Source of the DNA: Alishewanella metallidurans
Lineage (GTDB): Bacteria; Pseudomonadota; Gammaproteobacteria; Enterobacterales; Alteromonadaceae
Length of the DNA: 64,000 bases
Assembly (NCBI RefSeq): GCF_036983985.1
Contig: NZ_JALAHQ010000004.1
Location: forward strand, 114,133 to 178,132
Reading direction: 5' to 3'
Shown here: in pieces, positions 1 to 8,450 of the stretch
Layout: the number at the start of each line of letters is the position of its first letter
Position numbering within the stretch: position 1 is the stretch's first letter
The notes under the pieces: model-generated
What the model saw: only the letters and a program-made list of their open reading frames with translations
The model's database searches: none
What the model was told of the DNA's origin: nothing
Program-made: the position numbers and the translations under genes

Positions 1-216
1 AAAGTATATGATCTCTATTCATTTAAACTGCTGCCAATGATGGGGCAACTTGTCGCTAACGATAAAGAAAGCTACCAATATTTAGCTGAATCTATTCGCA
101 TGCATCCGGATCAAGAAACCTTAAAAGCCATGATGCAAAGCGCGGGCTTTGCTGAAGTTAGTTACCATAACCTCACCGGTGGTATTGTCGCGCTGCATCG
201 AGGCTATAAATTTTGA
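1..216 (+). CDS. ubiE: UbiE C-terminal part (ubiquinone/menaquinone C-methyltransferase), truncated by the window edge
   Basis: An open frame runs from the first base to a TGA at 214-216 and encodes the last 71 residues of a protein. The text SFKLLPMMGQLVAND, the segment RMHPDQETLKAMMQ and the ending GGIVALHRGYKF match the C-terminus of UbiE, the SAM-dependent methyltransferase that methylates the benzoquinol ring in ubiquinone (and menaquinone) synthesis. The SAM-binding part lies outside the window. The stop overlaps the ubiJ start (TGATG), which fits the usual ubiE-ubiJ-ubiB operon. Confidence 0.93.
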   Translation, partial: KVYDLYSFKLLPMMGQLVANDKESYQYLAESIRMHPDQETLKAMMQSAGFAEVSYHNLTGGIVALHRGYKF

Positions 217-824
217 TGTTTCCACTACTGCCTCAACTGTTTTGTGCTGTTGCAGAGAAAGTGCTGGCAAAACTTATTGCTATGGACCCAGAAGCTGAAT
301 CAAGGCTGGCACGTCTGCGCGGTAAGCAATTATCGTTTCGGCTTAAAGAGTGGCCAACCACGTTGGTAATTAGCGCAAGCAGCGATGCTATATTATTTAA
401 CCAGCACGATGAGCCAGTAGACTGCGCAATTCAAACCAATATTGCCAGTTTACGTTTACTACGAGAGCCAAGCCAACTAACCAAGTTAATTAAGGCCGAT
501 GTGTTACAAATTGACGGCGACATTCAAGTAGCACAACAATACAGTCACTTCTTTGAGCAGTTAAGCCCTGATTGGCAACAAACTTTATCAAATTATGTTG
601 GTGATAGCACCGCGCACAAAATAGCCATAGGCCTACAGCAAGCTCTACAATATTTTAATGAAAAAAGCGCCACACTAAGTCAAATGAGCACTGAGCTTGC
701 CCAAGACGAACTAAAGCTGACGCCGTGCTCAGTAGAAATGGCACAATTTAGTAACGACGTTAGCCAACTTGCCGCTAAAGTTGATGTATTGCAGCAAAAA
801 CTGCATACATTTCAGGAGTCCTAG
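216..824 (+). CDS. ubiJ: UbiJ, ubiquinone biosynthesis accessory factor (SCP2 domain)
   Basis: This 202-residue protein lies between ubiE and ubiB, as UbiJ does in other Gammaproteobacteria. The N-terminal half (about residues 15-110) has the SCP2-like lipid-binding layout, with LSFRLKEWPTTLVIS followed by a second strand set and VLQIDGDIQVAQQ. The C-terminal 60 residues form a coiled coil. UbiJ is known, with UbiK, to support the soluble Ubi complex that modifies the lipid-tailed intermediate; it has no catalytic motif. I chose the ATG at 216, which overlaps the ubiE stop; a TTG at 213 is possible. The stop overlaps the GTG start of ubiB. Confidence 0.88.
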   Translation: MFPLLPQLFCAVAEKVLAKLIAMDPEAESRLARLRGKQLSFRLKEWPTTLVISASSDAILFNQHDEPVDCAIQTNIASLRLLREPSQLTKLIKADVLQIDGDIQVAQQYSHFFEQLSPDWQQTLSNYVGDSTAHKIAIGLQQALQYFNEKSATLSQMSTELAQDELKLTPCSVEMAQFSNDVSQLAAKVDVLQQKLHTFQES

Positions 825-2449
825 TGCGTATTAGTCGCTTTTATCATATTCAGAAAACCTTACTGCAATTCGGCTTAGATGAGTTAATTCCTGCGCAATG
901 GCAGCCTTGGTACGCTAGGTTATTTCGCCGCAGTTTATTTTGGTTACGCAATCGTCATCCAGACCAGCCAATAGGTGTACGTTTGCGCCTAGCGCTACAA
1001 AGCTTAGGGCCAGTTTGGATAAAATTTGGCCAAATGCTCTCAACTAGACGCGACCTTTTCCCAGCGCATTTAGCCGATGAACTTGCCAAACTGCAAGATA
1101 AAGTACCGCCGTTTGATGGTGCGCAGGCGCAATACCTCATTGAACAAGCGTTAGAACTGACTAGCATTGACCAGCTGTTCATCGACTTTGAGCAAACACC
1201 GCTCGCCTCCGCATCTATCGCCCAAGTGCATTGTGCTAAGTTACTACAAGATGATGGCAGCCTTGCGGATATCGTTATTAAGGTAATACGCCCTGATATT
1301 AAGCAACAAATTTTAGCTGACTTAGCACTCATGGATACTCTAGCCGAAGCGGCGGCGCGTTTTTTACCCGATGGCAAACGGCTGCGGCCACGTGAAGTGG
1401 TATCTGAATATCGCAGAACTATTTTAGATGAACTGGATTTACAACGCGAAGCGGCTAACGCTATTCAGCTAAAACGTAACTTTGAAGGCTCTGAATCACT
1501 GTATATTCCTTTTGTTTACAGTGCTTACAGCCGACCCAACGTTATGGTTATGGAGCGTATTTATGGCATTCCAGTATCGGATATTGCAGCGCTGCAAGCT
1601 CAAGGTACCGATATGGAACTACTGGCAAAGCGCGGTGTAGAAGTGTTTTTTACACAAGTATTTCGCGACAGCTTTTTTCATGCCGACATGCATCCAGGTA
1701 ATATTTTTGTTTCGCGAAACACGCCAGAAAACCCGCAATATATTGGTATCGACTGCGGCATTGTTGGCACTTTAAATGCGGAAGATAAACGCTATTTAGC
1801 TGAAAACTTCGTCGCGTTTTTTAATCGAGACTACAAAAAAGTAGCACAACTACACGTCGACTCTGGTTGGGTACCGGCGCATACCAAAGTAGAAGAGTTT
1901 GAAAGTGCAATTCGTACAGTTTGCGAGCCAATATTTCAAAAACCTTTGGCAGAAATATCTTTTGGTCATGTGTTACTTAATTTGTTTAATACCGCGCGAC
2001 GCTTCGACATGCAAGTGCAACCACAGCTAGTACTCCTTCAAAAAACCTTACTTTATATTGAAGGTTTAGGCCGACAACTCTATCCGCAACTTGATTTATG
2101 GAAAACCGCCAAGCCGTTCTTGGAAAACTGGGTAAAACAACAAGTTGGCTTACCAGCAATTTGGCGCCAAGTTAAAGAAAACTTACCTTTTTGGGCAGAA
2201 AAATTGCCACAAATGCCAAATTTACTGCATCAGTATCTTGAACAAGGGCCAAAACAGCAGCGTCAACTACTTGTACAATTGCAACAACTCGCGCAGCAAC
2301 AACATCAAGCTAAAGCACAAATTATTGCCGCAACACTGTCTGCAGCCAGCCTAATCAGTGCTAGTATAGTGTTTAGTTTTAGCAGCCATATTGTAGCAGT
2401 CGCCTTATTAACAGTGAGTTTTGGCTGCGCCATTAAAGCTTGGCGTTAA
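824..2449 (+). CDS. ubiB: UbiB, atypical protein-kinase-like ATPase of ubiquinone biosynthesis
   Basis: The 541-residue protein has all hallmarks of UbiB/ADCK proteins: the KxGQ motif (VWIKFGQMLSTRRD), the alanine-rich loop in place of a P-loop (PLASASIAQVH), the HADMHPGNIFV catalytic loop and the GIDCGIVG metal-binding motif. Two hydrophobic segments near residues 500-540 anchor it to the inner membrane. UbiB-family proteins bind ATP and are thought to extract or present the lipid intermediate to the Ubi complex. It starts with GTG overlapping the ubiJ stop, so the two are translationally coupled. Length equals the usual ~545 residues. Confidence 0.96.
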   Translation: MRISRFYHIQKTLLQFGLDELIPAQWQPWYARLFRRSLFWLRNRHPDQPIGVRLRLALQSLGPVWIKFGQMLSTRRDLFPAHLADELAKLQDKVPPFDGAQAQYLIEQALELTSIDQLFIDFEQTPLASASIAQVHCAKLLQDDGSLADIVIKVIRPDIKQQILADLALMDTLAEAAARFLPDGKRLRPREVVSEYRRTILDELDLQREAANAIQLKRNFEGSESLYIPFVYSAYSRPNVMVMERIYGIPVSDIAALQAQGTDMELLAKRGVEVFFTQVFRDSFFHADMHPGNIFVSRNTPENPQYIGIDCGIVGTLNAEDKRYLAENFVAFFNRDYKKVAQLHVDSGWVPAHTKVEEFESAIRTVCEPIFQKPLAEISFGHVLLNLFNTARRFDMQVQPQLVLLQKTLLYIEGLGRQLYPQLDLWKTAKPFLENWVKQQVGLPAIWRQVKENLPFWAEKLPQMPNLLHQYLEQGPKQQRQLLVQLQQLAQQQHQAKAQIIAATLSAASLISASIVFSFSSHIVAVALLTVSFGCAIKAWR

Positions 2450-2497
2450 AAACCAAAGATTGCATTAAAAGTGATTTACTAATAAAGAGGATTACCC

Positions 2498-2743
2498 ATG
2501 TTAGGCAATATCAGTATTTGGCAATTACTCATTGTACTGGCGATTATAGTATTGTTGTTCGGTACAAAAAAGCTACGAGGTATAGGCACAGACCTAGGCT
2601 CTGCGGTTAAAGGTTTTCGTAATTCTATGAAAGAAGAAGCGAAAACAGATGATACTCCGCCATCTGCTCAGCTATCAGAACACGCTAAAACCGATGCAGA
2701 ACGAGCACACACCACTCAACCTGTTGACAAAGATAAAGTGTAA
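2498..2743 (+). CDS. tatA: TatA, Sec-independent (twin-arginine) translocase pore subunit
   Basis: This 81-residue protein has one N-terminal membrane helix (WQLLIVLAIIVLLFG) followed by the TatA hinge FGTKKLRGIGTDLGSA and an amphipathic helix with a conserved phenylalanine (KGFRNSMKEE). The rest is a charged, unstructured tail. TatA oligomerises to move folded, cofactor-loaded proteins across the inner membrane. A good ribosome site (AAGAGGA) precedes the ATG. The TAA stop is immediately followed, in the same frame, by the tatB ATG. Confidence 0.95.
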   Translation: MLGNISIWQLLIVLAIIVLLFGTKKLRGIGTDLGSAVKGFRNSMKEEAKTDDTPPSAQLSEHAKTDAERAHTTQPVDKDKV

Positions 2744-3058
2744 ATGGGTTTCTGGGAGCTAGTAGTCGTTGCGGTTGTTGCCTTACTGGTGCTGGGGCCA
2801 GAGCGTTTGCCTGGCGCTATTCGTTCAGCAAATAAGGTGGTGCGCAACCTTAAACAATTTGGCCAACAGATGCAGGCTGAGCTGAGCGCCGATCTGCGGG
2901 CACACGACTTACATCAAAAATTAAAAGACGCTGAAGCCAAAGGGCTGTTAAATTTAACTGAATCAGAGCAAGCCGCACTAGCTGAACTAAAACAAGCAGC
3001 ATCTGATGTAACTACACCTTTAAGTAGTAACGAAAAACAACATGAGCCGAAACACTAA
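2744..3058 (+). CDS. tatB: TatB, twin-arginine translocase receptor subunit
   Basis: The 104-residue protein starts MGFWELVVVAVVALLVLG and continues PERLPGAIRSANKVVRN, the TatB signature with its conserved glutamate in the membrane helix and LGPERLP after it. It binds Tat signal peptides together with TatC. The N-terminus is short: most TatB proteins have three or four more residues (MFDI) before GFxEL. No longer start exists, because the tatA stop codon directly precedes this ATG in the same frame. It overlaps tatC by 17 bp. Confidence 0.93.
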   Translation: MGFWELVVVAVVALLVLGPERLPGAIRSANKVVRNLKQFGQQMQAELSADLRAHDLHQKLKDAEAKGLLNLTESEQAALAELKQAASDVTTPLSSNEKQHEPKH

Positions 3059-3800
3059 CCCCGATAGCCTATTAGGGCATTTATTAGAACTACGCAATCG
3101 GCTATTACGCTGTGTAGTAGCGATTATTGTAGTGTTTGCTGCGCTTGCGGCTTTTGCCCAAGATATTTACCACCTGTTGGCAAAACCACTCATTGCCGTG
3201 CTGCCGGAAAACAGCAGCATGATAGCCACCGACGTAGCCGCGCCATTTTTTGCACCATTCAAACTTACCTTTATTGTCGCCATTTGTTTGGCTATTCCTT
3301 ACATACTATTACAAGTTTGGCAGTTTATTGCTCCTGCCCTTTACAACCGCGAAAAGCGTTTAATGGCGCCTTTAGTTATCAGTAGCACCTTATTATTTTA
3401 TAGTGGTATTGCCTTCGCTTATTATATTGTATTCCCTATTATCTTCGGCTTTTTTACCAGCGTAGCACCTGAAGGTGTTACCGTAGCTACTGACATTAGT
3501 AGTTATCTTGATTTTGTACTTAAGCTATTTTTTGCCTTTGGTTTATCGTTTGAAATTCCTATCGCTATTTTATTGATTGTTTGGACCGGCGTAGCAACAC
3601 GCGCCGATCTTGCAGAAAAGCGCCCCTATATTATTGTTGGTGCTTTTATTCTCGGCATGTTACTAACGCCACCAGATGTGTTATCACAAACCTTGCTGGC
3701 TGTACCAATGTGGTTATTATTTGAACTTGGTCTACAACTAAGCCGGTTTTATCAGCCAACTACTACTGACGACGCAGAACAACAGGAACCCAAACTATGA
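3042..3800 (+). CDS. tatC: TatC, twin-arginine translocase receptor subunit
   Basis: This 252-residue integral membrane protein has six predicted helices. The conserved N-terminal segment (LLGHLLELRNRLLR) and loop WQFIAPALYNREKR are those of TatC, which recognises the twin-arginine motif. The late segments LLTPPDVLSQTLLAVPMWLLF and the short acidic tail also match the family. The gene overlaps the tatB end, and its own stop overlaps the next gene by 4 bp (ATGA), so tatABC and the following gene are probably cotranscribed. Confidence 0.96.
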   Translation: MSRNTNPDSLLGHLLELRNRLLRCVVAIIVVFAALAAFAQDIYHLLAKPLIAVLPENSSMIATDVAAPFFAPFKLTFIVAICLAIPYILLQVWQFIAPALYNREKRLMAPLVISSTLLFYSGIAFAYYIVFPIIFGFFTSVAPEGVTVATDISSYLDFVLKLFFAFGLSFEIPIAILLIVWTGVATRADLAEKRPYIIVGAFILGMLLTPPDVLSQTLLAVPMWLLFELGLQLSRFYQPTTTDDAEQQEPKL

Positions 3801-4309
3801 AACAACTTGCTGCTTTATTTTTACTTGCTGTAACAACCGGCGCTGCAGCGGCGGTTCCAATTGAACAAGCTGTTGAAGTCTGCCGCGCAGAAGCCAATGC
3901 CCTGCGCCGTCTTAGCTGCTACGATTCAATAGCAACAAACACCAACACAACGAGCTCTGCTATTACTGCAACCAATGCCACCATAGCAGAAAGTCCAGTA
4001 CCGACTAATTCAGTGCCAGAAAATACCATTACCGAGCAAAATTCTGAAAATATATTTGGTATGGAGCATAAGCAAAATACAGAGCTAATGGTTGATAAAA
4101 TTTATGCTACGGTCAAAACAGTATCAAAAACCATTCATAAAGAATTAATCATAGAGTTTACCAACGGCCAAGTTTGGCTACAAAAAGGTAATGATTACTA
4201 TCCGGTTAAACCCGGTGATAAACACTATATTAAACGCGGTGCACTTGGTGCTTTTTTTCTTGGTAACGATGATAGTAACCGAGCAATTCGAGTAAAACGC
4301 GAGCAATAG
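3797..4309 (+). CDS. Conserved secreted protein of unknown function in the tat operon
   Basis: A 170-residue protein begins with a clear Sec signal peptide (cleavage near residue 19, after GAAAA). The mature N-terminus contains CRAEANALRRLSCYD, a two-cysteine motif of the CR...RLxCYD type seen in several envelope protein families. A threonine/asparagine-rich linker (about residues 45-85) leads to a compact C-terminal domain (about 95-168) containing LIIEFTNGQVWLQ and RGALGAFFLGND. I do not recognise an experimentally defined function. It overlaps tatC by 4 bp and is followed one base later by tatD, so it belongs to this operon. Confidence 0.8.
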   Translation: MKQLAALFLLAVTTGAAAAVPIEQAVEVCRAEANALRRLSCYDSIATNTNTTSSAITATNATIAESPVPTNSVPENTITEQNSENIFGMEHKQNTELMVDKIYATVKTVSKTIHKELIIEFTNGQVWLQKGNDYYPVKPGDKHYIKRGALGAFFLGNDDSNRAIRVKREQ

Positions 4310-4310
4310 T

Positions 4311-5117
4311 ATGCTTATTTGGTGCGATATTGGTATAAATCTATTTAACAGTCAGTTTGATACTGACCGAGCTGGGATCTTGCACGCAGCAGCAGAGTCT
4401 GGGGTGCGCCAGCTTATACTAATAGGCAGTGATATTGCAGAAAGCGAACAAAATCGCCAGTTTTGCGCGCAACTTAAAGGCTGTTTTAGCACAGCCGGTG
4501 TACACCCTCATTATTCCGCAAATACCGAGCCTAATTGGCTTAATCAATTACAAGCTTTACTAAAAAACCCAGAAGTAATTGCAATAGGTGAATGCGGTTT
4601 AGATTTTAATCGTGACTTTTCGCCCAGAGCAACGCAGCAGCACGTATTTGCCGAACAGTTACAATTAGCCAGGACAACAACTAAACCCGTTTATCTACAT
4701 GAACGCGACGCCTTTGATACCCAACTGGCCATGTTAAAAGAGGCGAATATTAAGCATGGTGTCGCTCACTGTTTTACTGGCGATACACAACAATTAAAAG
4801 CGTGGCTCGATTTAGGCTTATATATTGGCATTACCGGTTGGCTTTGCGATGAGCGTCGGGGTGACGCACTGCGACAAGCGCTGCATTACATTCCGTTAGA
4901 TAGGCTACTACTAGAAACTGACGCCCCCTATTTACTACCCCGCAATGTAACCCCTAAACCTGCGAGTAGACGCTGTGAACCCAAGCATTTGCCGCATATT
5001 GCAGCAACCGTGGCGACATTGCGCCAGCTTGAGCTATCGACGCTTGCAGAAATCACGCTAAGCAATAGCCGGCGCTTATTTAATCTACCTGATCACCTAG
5101 TAGCCTTGGAGGCTTAG
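4311..5117 (+). CDS. tatD: TatD-type metal-dependent hydrolase (DNase)
   Basis: The 268-residue protein matches TatD along its whole length: the start DIGINLFNSQFD (true TatD enzymes lack the HxH of the YcfH/YjjV branch), STAGVHPH, AIGECGLDFNRDFS with the metal-bridging glutamate, AHCFTGD, and LLLETDAPYLLP with the late aspartate. These make a TIM-barrel amidohydrolase site. TatD is a cytoplasmic 3'-5' exonuclease; a role in quality control of Tat substrates has been proposed but it is not needed for export. It follows tatABC as in E. coli. Confidence 0.94.
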   Translation: MLIWCDIGINLFNSQFDTDRAGILHAAAESGVRQLILIGSDIAESEQNRQFCAQLKGCFSTAGVHPHYSANTEPNWLNQLQALLKNPEVIAIGECGLDFNRDFSPRATQQHVFAEQLQLARTTTKPVYLHERDAFDTQLAMLKEANIKHGVAHCFTGDTQQLKAWLDLGLYIGITGWLCDERRGDALRQALHYIPLDRLLLETDAPYLLPRNVTPKPASRRCEPKHLPHIAATVATLRQLELSTLAEITLSNSRRLFNLPDHLVALEA

Positions 5118-5118
5118 C

Positions 5119-5859
5119 ATGACCGAGTTGCTGCTGTATTTTGCTGCCGGTTTGCTACTAGGTCTAGTTGTTGCTGGCTTGGCCGGTGCAAAAACGCTAA
5201 ACCGCTGGAAAAAAGCCGCGGCTGAGCTAGAAGCTGAATTGCGCAGCCACAGCTTTGAGCTACAAATTACTTTAGATGAATTAGCGGAAAAAAATCAGCA
5301 ACTACAACAACAAACCCAAGTTGATGCCTTATCCGGTATTTATAACCGCGCCTACTTTGATAGCCAAATGCGCGCCGAAATAAAACGCAGTCGTCGTGAG
5401 CAAAGAGTATTGGCTTTAGTACTGTTAGACATAGATCATTTTAAACGAATTAACGACACCCACGGTCACCTAGCTGGCGATGAGGCGATAAAACAAGTAT
5501 CTGCGTTTATTCGCCAACAATTAAAACGCTCAGCTGATAAACTATTCCGCTATGGCGGTGAAGAATTTGCCTTAATTTTGCCAAATACTAACTTACAAGG
5601 TGCTTGGCAGCTGGCAGAGAAAATTCGCCAAAACTTAGAAACCGCACAGAAAACCACAGAGCAATCTTTCGAACTTAGATTAAGCGCAGGCTGCTATGCA
5701 GCGATACCTGGCCCAGAAAGCGATAACGATGACTATATTCGTTTTGCCGACTCGGCGTTATATCGTGCAAAAGAAGCCGGCCGTAATCAAGTGCACAGTT
5801 ATCCTGCCACTGCAGCTGTAGCCTTTAGGGCATTATCAGGAGAAGTTAATGAACACTAA
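5119..5859 (+). CDS. Membrane-anchored GGDEF diguanylate cyclase
   Basis: The 246-residue protein has one N-terminal membrane helix (about residues 3-24), a coiled coil (about 35-68) and a GGDEF domain (about 70-235). The active-site loop is RYGGEEF, an accepted active variant, and the metal-binding LLDIDHFKRINDTHGHLAGD is intact. An inhibitory-site RxxD (RSAD) sits five residues before the loop, so product feedback is likely. It should make c-di-GMP from two GTP. No sensor domain is present, so activation probably comes through dimerisation of the coiled coil. It starts one base after tatD and overlaps hemB by 11 bp. Confidence 0.92.
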   Translation: MTELLLYFAAGLLLGLVVAGLAGAKTLNRWKKAAAELEAELRSHSFELQITLDELAEKNQQLQQQTQVDALSGIYNRAYFDSQMRAEIKRSRREQRVLALVLLDIDHFKRINDTHGHLAGDEAIKQVSAFIRQQLKRSADKLFRYGGEEFALILPNTNLQGAWQLAEKIRQNLETAQKTTEQSFELRLSAGCYAAIPGPESDNDDYIRFADSALYRAKEAGRNQVHSYPATAAVAFRALSGEVNEH

Positions 5860-6853
5860 CCGCTTTTTTCCCGCTAGTCGTTTACGCCGTATGCGCGAAC
5901 ACGATTTTAGCCGTCGCTTAATGGCAGAGCACCAGTTAACCGTTAATGATTTAATTTACCCAATGTTTATTATTGAGGGCGAAAATCAGCGTCAAGCTAT
6001 TGCGTCCATGCCTGGCATTGAGCGCTTAAGTGTCGATTTACTACTAGCCGAGGCAAAAGAGCTGGTTGCGTTAGGTATACCGGCTATCGCGCTTTTTCCG
6101 GTAACCTCCGCCGATAAAAAGTCGTTGCAGGCCGAAGAAGCCTGGAACTCAGAAGCACTGCTGCAGCGCGCAGTACGTTTATTAAAACAGCAGGTGCCAG
6201 AGCTTGGTATCATTACTGATGTTGCCTTAGACCCTTTTACCACTCATGGCCAAGACGGCATTATTGATGAGACTGGTTATGTTATGAATGACATCACCAC
6301 CGCAGCTTTAGTTAAGCAGGCGCTATCTCATGCACAAGCCGGTGCCGATATTGTTGCCCCCTCAGACATGATGGATGGCCGTATTGGCGCTATTCGTGAA
6401 GCATTAGAAGACGCCGGTTTTGGTAATACGCGTATTATGGCCTATTCGGCTAAATATGCGTCTAGTTACTATGGCCCATTTCGCGATGCAGTAGGCTCGG
6501 CGGGTAATTTAAAAGGCGGTAACAAGAAAACCTATCAGATGGATCCAGCCAATAGTAATGAAGCCTTACACGAAGTAGCGCAAGATTTAGAAGAAGGCGC
6601 TGATATGGTAATGGTTAAGCCCGGCATGCCGTATTTAGATATTGTACGCAGAGTTAAAGATGAATTTGGTGTGCCCACCTTTGCTTATCAAGTTAGTGGC
6701 GAATACGCGATGCATATGGCTGCGGTGCAAAATGGCTGGTTAGCTGAAGAACCGGTAGTAATGGAATCGTTGCTGGCGTTTAAACGCGCTGGAGCCGATG
6801 GCATTTTAACCTACTTCGCGAAAAAAGTAGCTATATGGTTGCAACAGAAGTAA
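5849..6853 (+). CDS. hemB: Delta-aminolevulinic acid dehydratase (porphobilinogen synthase)
   Basis: The 334-residue enzyme condenses two 5-aminolevulinate molecules to porphobilinogen, the second common step of haem synthesis. Both active-site lysines are visible, in AYSAKYASSYYGPFRDA and MVMVKPGMPYLD. The metal loop reads DVALDPFTTHGQDG: the three zinc-binding cysteines of the E. coli enzyme are replaced by alanine/aspartate, the pattern of magnesium-dependent enzymes such as that of Pseudomonas. Ordinary length. Other haem genes (hemC, hemD) lie 44 kb away. Confidence 0.96.
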   Translation: MNTNRFFPASRLRRMREHDFSRRLMAEHQLTVNDLIYPMFIIEGENQRQAIASMPGIERLSVDLLLAEAKELVALGIPAIALFPVTSADKKSLQAEEAWNSEALLQRAVRLLKQQVPELGIITDVALDPFTTHGQDGIIDETGYVMNDITTAALVKQALSHAQAGADIVAPSDMMDGRIGAIREALEDAGFGNTRIMAYSAKYASSYYGPFRDAVGSAGNLKGGNKKTYQMDPANSNEALHEVAQDLEEGADMVMVKPGMPYLDIVRRVKDEFGVPTFAYQVSGEYAMHMAAVQNGWLAEEPVVMESLLAFKRAGADGILTYFAKKVAIWLQQK

Positions 6854-6882
6854 TAAGCTAAAGCCAGCAGCGCATCAAAAAC

Positions 6883-6913
6883 AACCCGTTAAATTGAGCT
6901 AATTTAGCGGGTT
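6883..6913. terminator. Bidirectional hairpin between hemB and gppA
   Basis: A 13-bp stem (AACCCGTTAAATT with AATTTAGCGGGTT, one G-T wobble) closes a 5-base loop between the converging hemB and gppA genes. It overlaps the gppA stop codon. The flanking T/A runs are short, so termination strength is uncertain. Confidence 0.6.
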
Positions 6914-8450
6914 ATTTAAATACAAACTCCCAACCCGCTAATTGCTGATACTCTTGCTCTTGTTCAAGCTCAGCCCGCATTAGTGGGTGCTGCTCTAACC
7001 AGCCGTCCGCCATTTTCAGTGTTAGCGCTTCGCCTTTACTGCTAATGTTTACCTGAGGCATCACTTCATCACGACGGCGCATCGATAAAATAACGGCTAA
7101 GCGTAAAATTCGGGTTAAACGCACGGTAAGCAATACTGAGGTCATGGTTTGTCGCGCAATAATATCGCGACTAACGTCTGCCCTGTGGTTATGCACTAAA
7201 GCCATAACTAATTGTTGCTGCGCCCGCGTAAAGCCAGGCAAATCAGAATGGTTAATAATATAAGCGCCATGATGGTGATGGTTTTTATATTCTATTAATA
7301 AACCAAGCTCGTGCAATAACGCACTACAACGCAAAATACTTAGGCCTTCAAATTTATTAAGGTCCCAGCGCGATTGTAACTGCTGAGCTAGCTCGACCGC
7401 CATATCAGCTACGCGCTGCGCATGTTGCTCATCAATAAAATAACGCACCATTAAACTTTTTACAGTACGGTTGCGCACATCTATGTGCTGCAGCTGTGGC
7501 AACATGCTGTATAGCACACCTTCACGCACCGCACCGCCAGATAAGGTCATGCCGGTGATATTAAGGCAACGAAACAAAGCAATAAGTATTGCCAAGCCTG
7601 ACGGGAATATTTGTTTGCGCTCTTGTGATAAGCCGGTAATAGTTAGCTGTTCCATACGGCCACAGGCTAACGCTTGCTGCATAATGTCTTCTAACCGGCT
7701 TAGGGTAATAACTTCATCCTTGCCCTGCGCTACCAAAATTTCCTGCATGGCCTGCACGGTACCGGACGCGCCCACAGCCAGCTGCCAACCGGTAGCTTGA
7801 TATTGTTTAGCGATGGTGTGAATTTCTTGTTCGGCATACGCAATTGCTTGATTAAAGTTATCTTCGCTTAACTCGTCATCAGCAAAGTAGCGCTCTAAAA
7901 ATGTAACGCAGCCCATGTTCAAACTGGCTAACAATATTGGATTAAAACCAGCACCAATAATCACTTCGGTACTCGCACCACCAATGTCGATAACTAAACG
8001 GTTACTGTCGCTATTTGAAGTATGGGCAACGCCCTGATAAATAATACGAGCTTCGTCTTCGCCGCTAATAACGGCAACTTTTTGGCCTAAAATAAGCTCG
8101 GCTTCTTTAAGAAAGGTTTGAACATTTTTGGCTAAGCGCAAGGTGGCAGTGCCAATAATACGAATATTTTCTGGTGGTATATCCTGTAAACGTTCAGCAA
8201 ACAATGCCAAACATTCCCAGCCACGCTTCATGGCCTTGCGGCTTAATACCAGATCGTCATTTAATCCAGCGGCTAAGCGAACCTTGCGTTTTACTCTACC
8301 AATAACCTGTACTGAACCGCCAACAACTTTAACCATCAGCATATGAAAACTGCTGGAACCAAGGTCAATCACCGCATAAATATCTTGATGCGGTGATTGC
8401 TCGGCAAGTTGTTCCGAATTAGCGAGGGCGACGTGGGGCTCTTGAGGCAT
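6912..8450 (-). CDS. gppA: Ppx/GppA family phosphatase (guanosine pentaphosphate / exopolyphosphatase)
   Basis: The 512-residue protein carries the actin-like ATPase fold of the Ppx/GppA family: AVIDLGSSSFHMLMV (phosphate loop 1), ISGEDEARIIYQGV with the catalytic glutamate, VIDIGGASTEV (phosphate loop 2), and a C-terminal HD-like helical domain (ALLHELGLLIEY). GppA hydrolyses pppGpp to ppGpp and can act on polyphosphate. Position beside rhlB and opposite trxA-rho matches gppA in E. coli rather than ppx. I use the ATG at 8450 (MPQEPH); a longer frame reaches 8558 but its extra residues would mostly overlap rhlB. Even so it overlaps the rhlB end by 32 bp. Confidence 0.9.
   Translation of the reverse strand: MPQEPHVALANSEQLAEQSPHQDIYAVIDLGSSSFHMLMVKVVGGSVQVIGRVKRKVRLAAGLNDDLVLSRKAMKRGWECLALFAERLQDIPPENIRIIGTATLRLAKNVQTFLKEAELILGQKVAVISGEDEARIIYQGVAHTSNSDSNRLVIDIGGASTEVIIGAGFNPILLASLNMGCVTFLERYFADDELSEDNFNQAIAYAEQEIHTIAKQYQATGWQLAVGASGTVQAMQEILVAQGKDEVITLSRLEDIMQQALACGRMEQLTITGLSQERKQIFPSGLAILIALFRCLNITGMTLSGGAVREGVLYSMLPQLQHIDVRNRTVKSLMVRYFIDEQHAQRVADMAVELAQQLQSRWDLNKFEGLSILRCSALLHELGLLIEYKNHHHHGAYIINHSDLPGFTRAQQQLVMALVHNHRADVSRDIIARQTMTSVLLTVRLTRILRLAVILSMRRRDEVMPQVNISSKGEALTLKMADGWLEQHPLMRAELEQEQEYQQLAGWEFVFK

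Noticed and set aside
955..1377. Long minus-strand open frame inside ubiB
   Set aside because: It is antisense to a strongly conserved gene, has a low-complexity Ser/Ala-rich translation and no recognisable motif. Many similar antisense frames across the window (for example inside tatC-to-hemB, deoA, hemC and uvrD) were dropped for the same reason.
4311..5117. Missing N-terminal HxH metal motif in TatD
   Set aside because: True TatD proteins, including that of E. coli, have DIGxNL here, so nothing is lost.
5119..5859. GGEEF instead of GGDEF as an inactive site
   Set aside because: GGEEF is a common active variant, and the other active-site residues are present.
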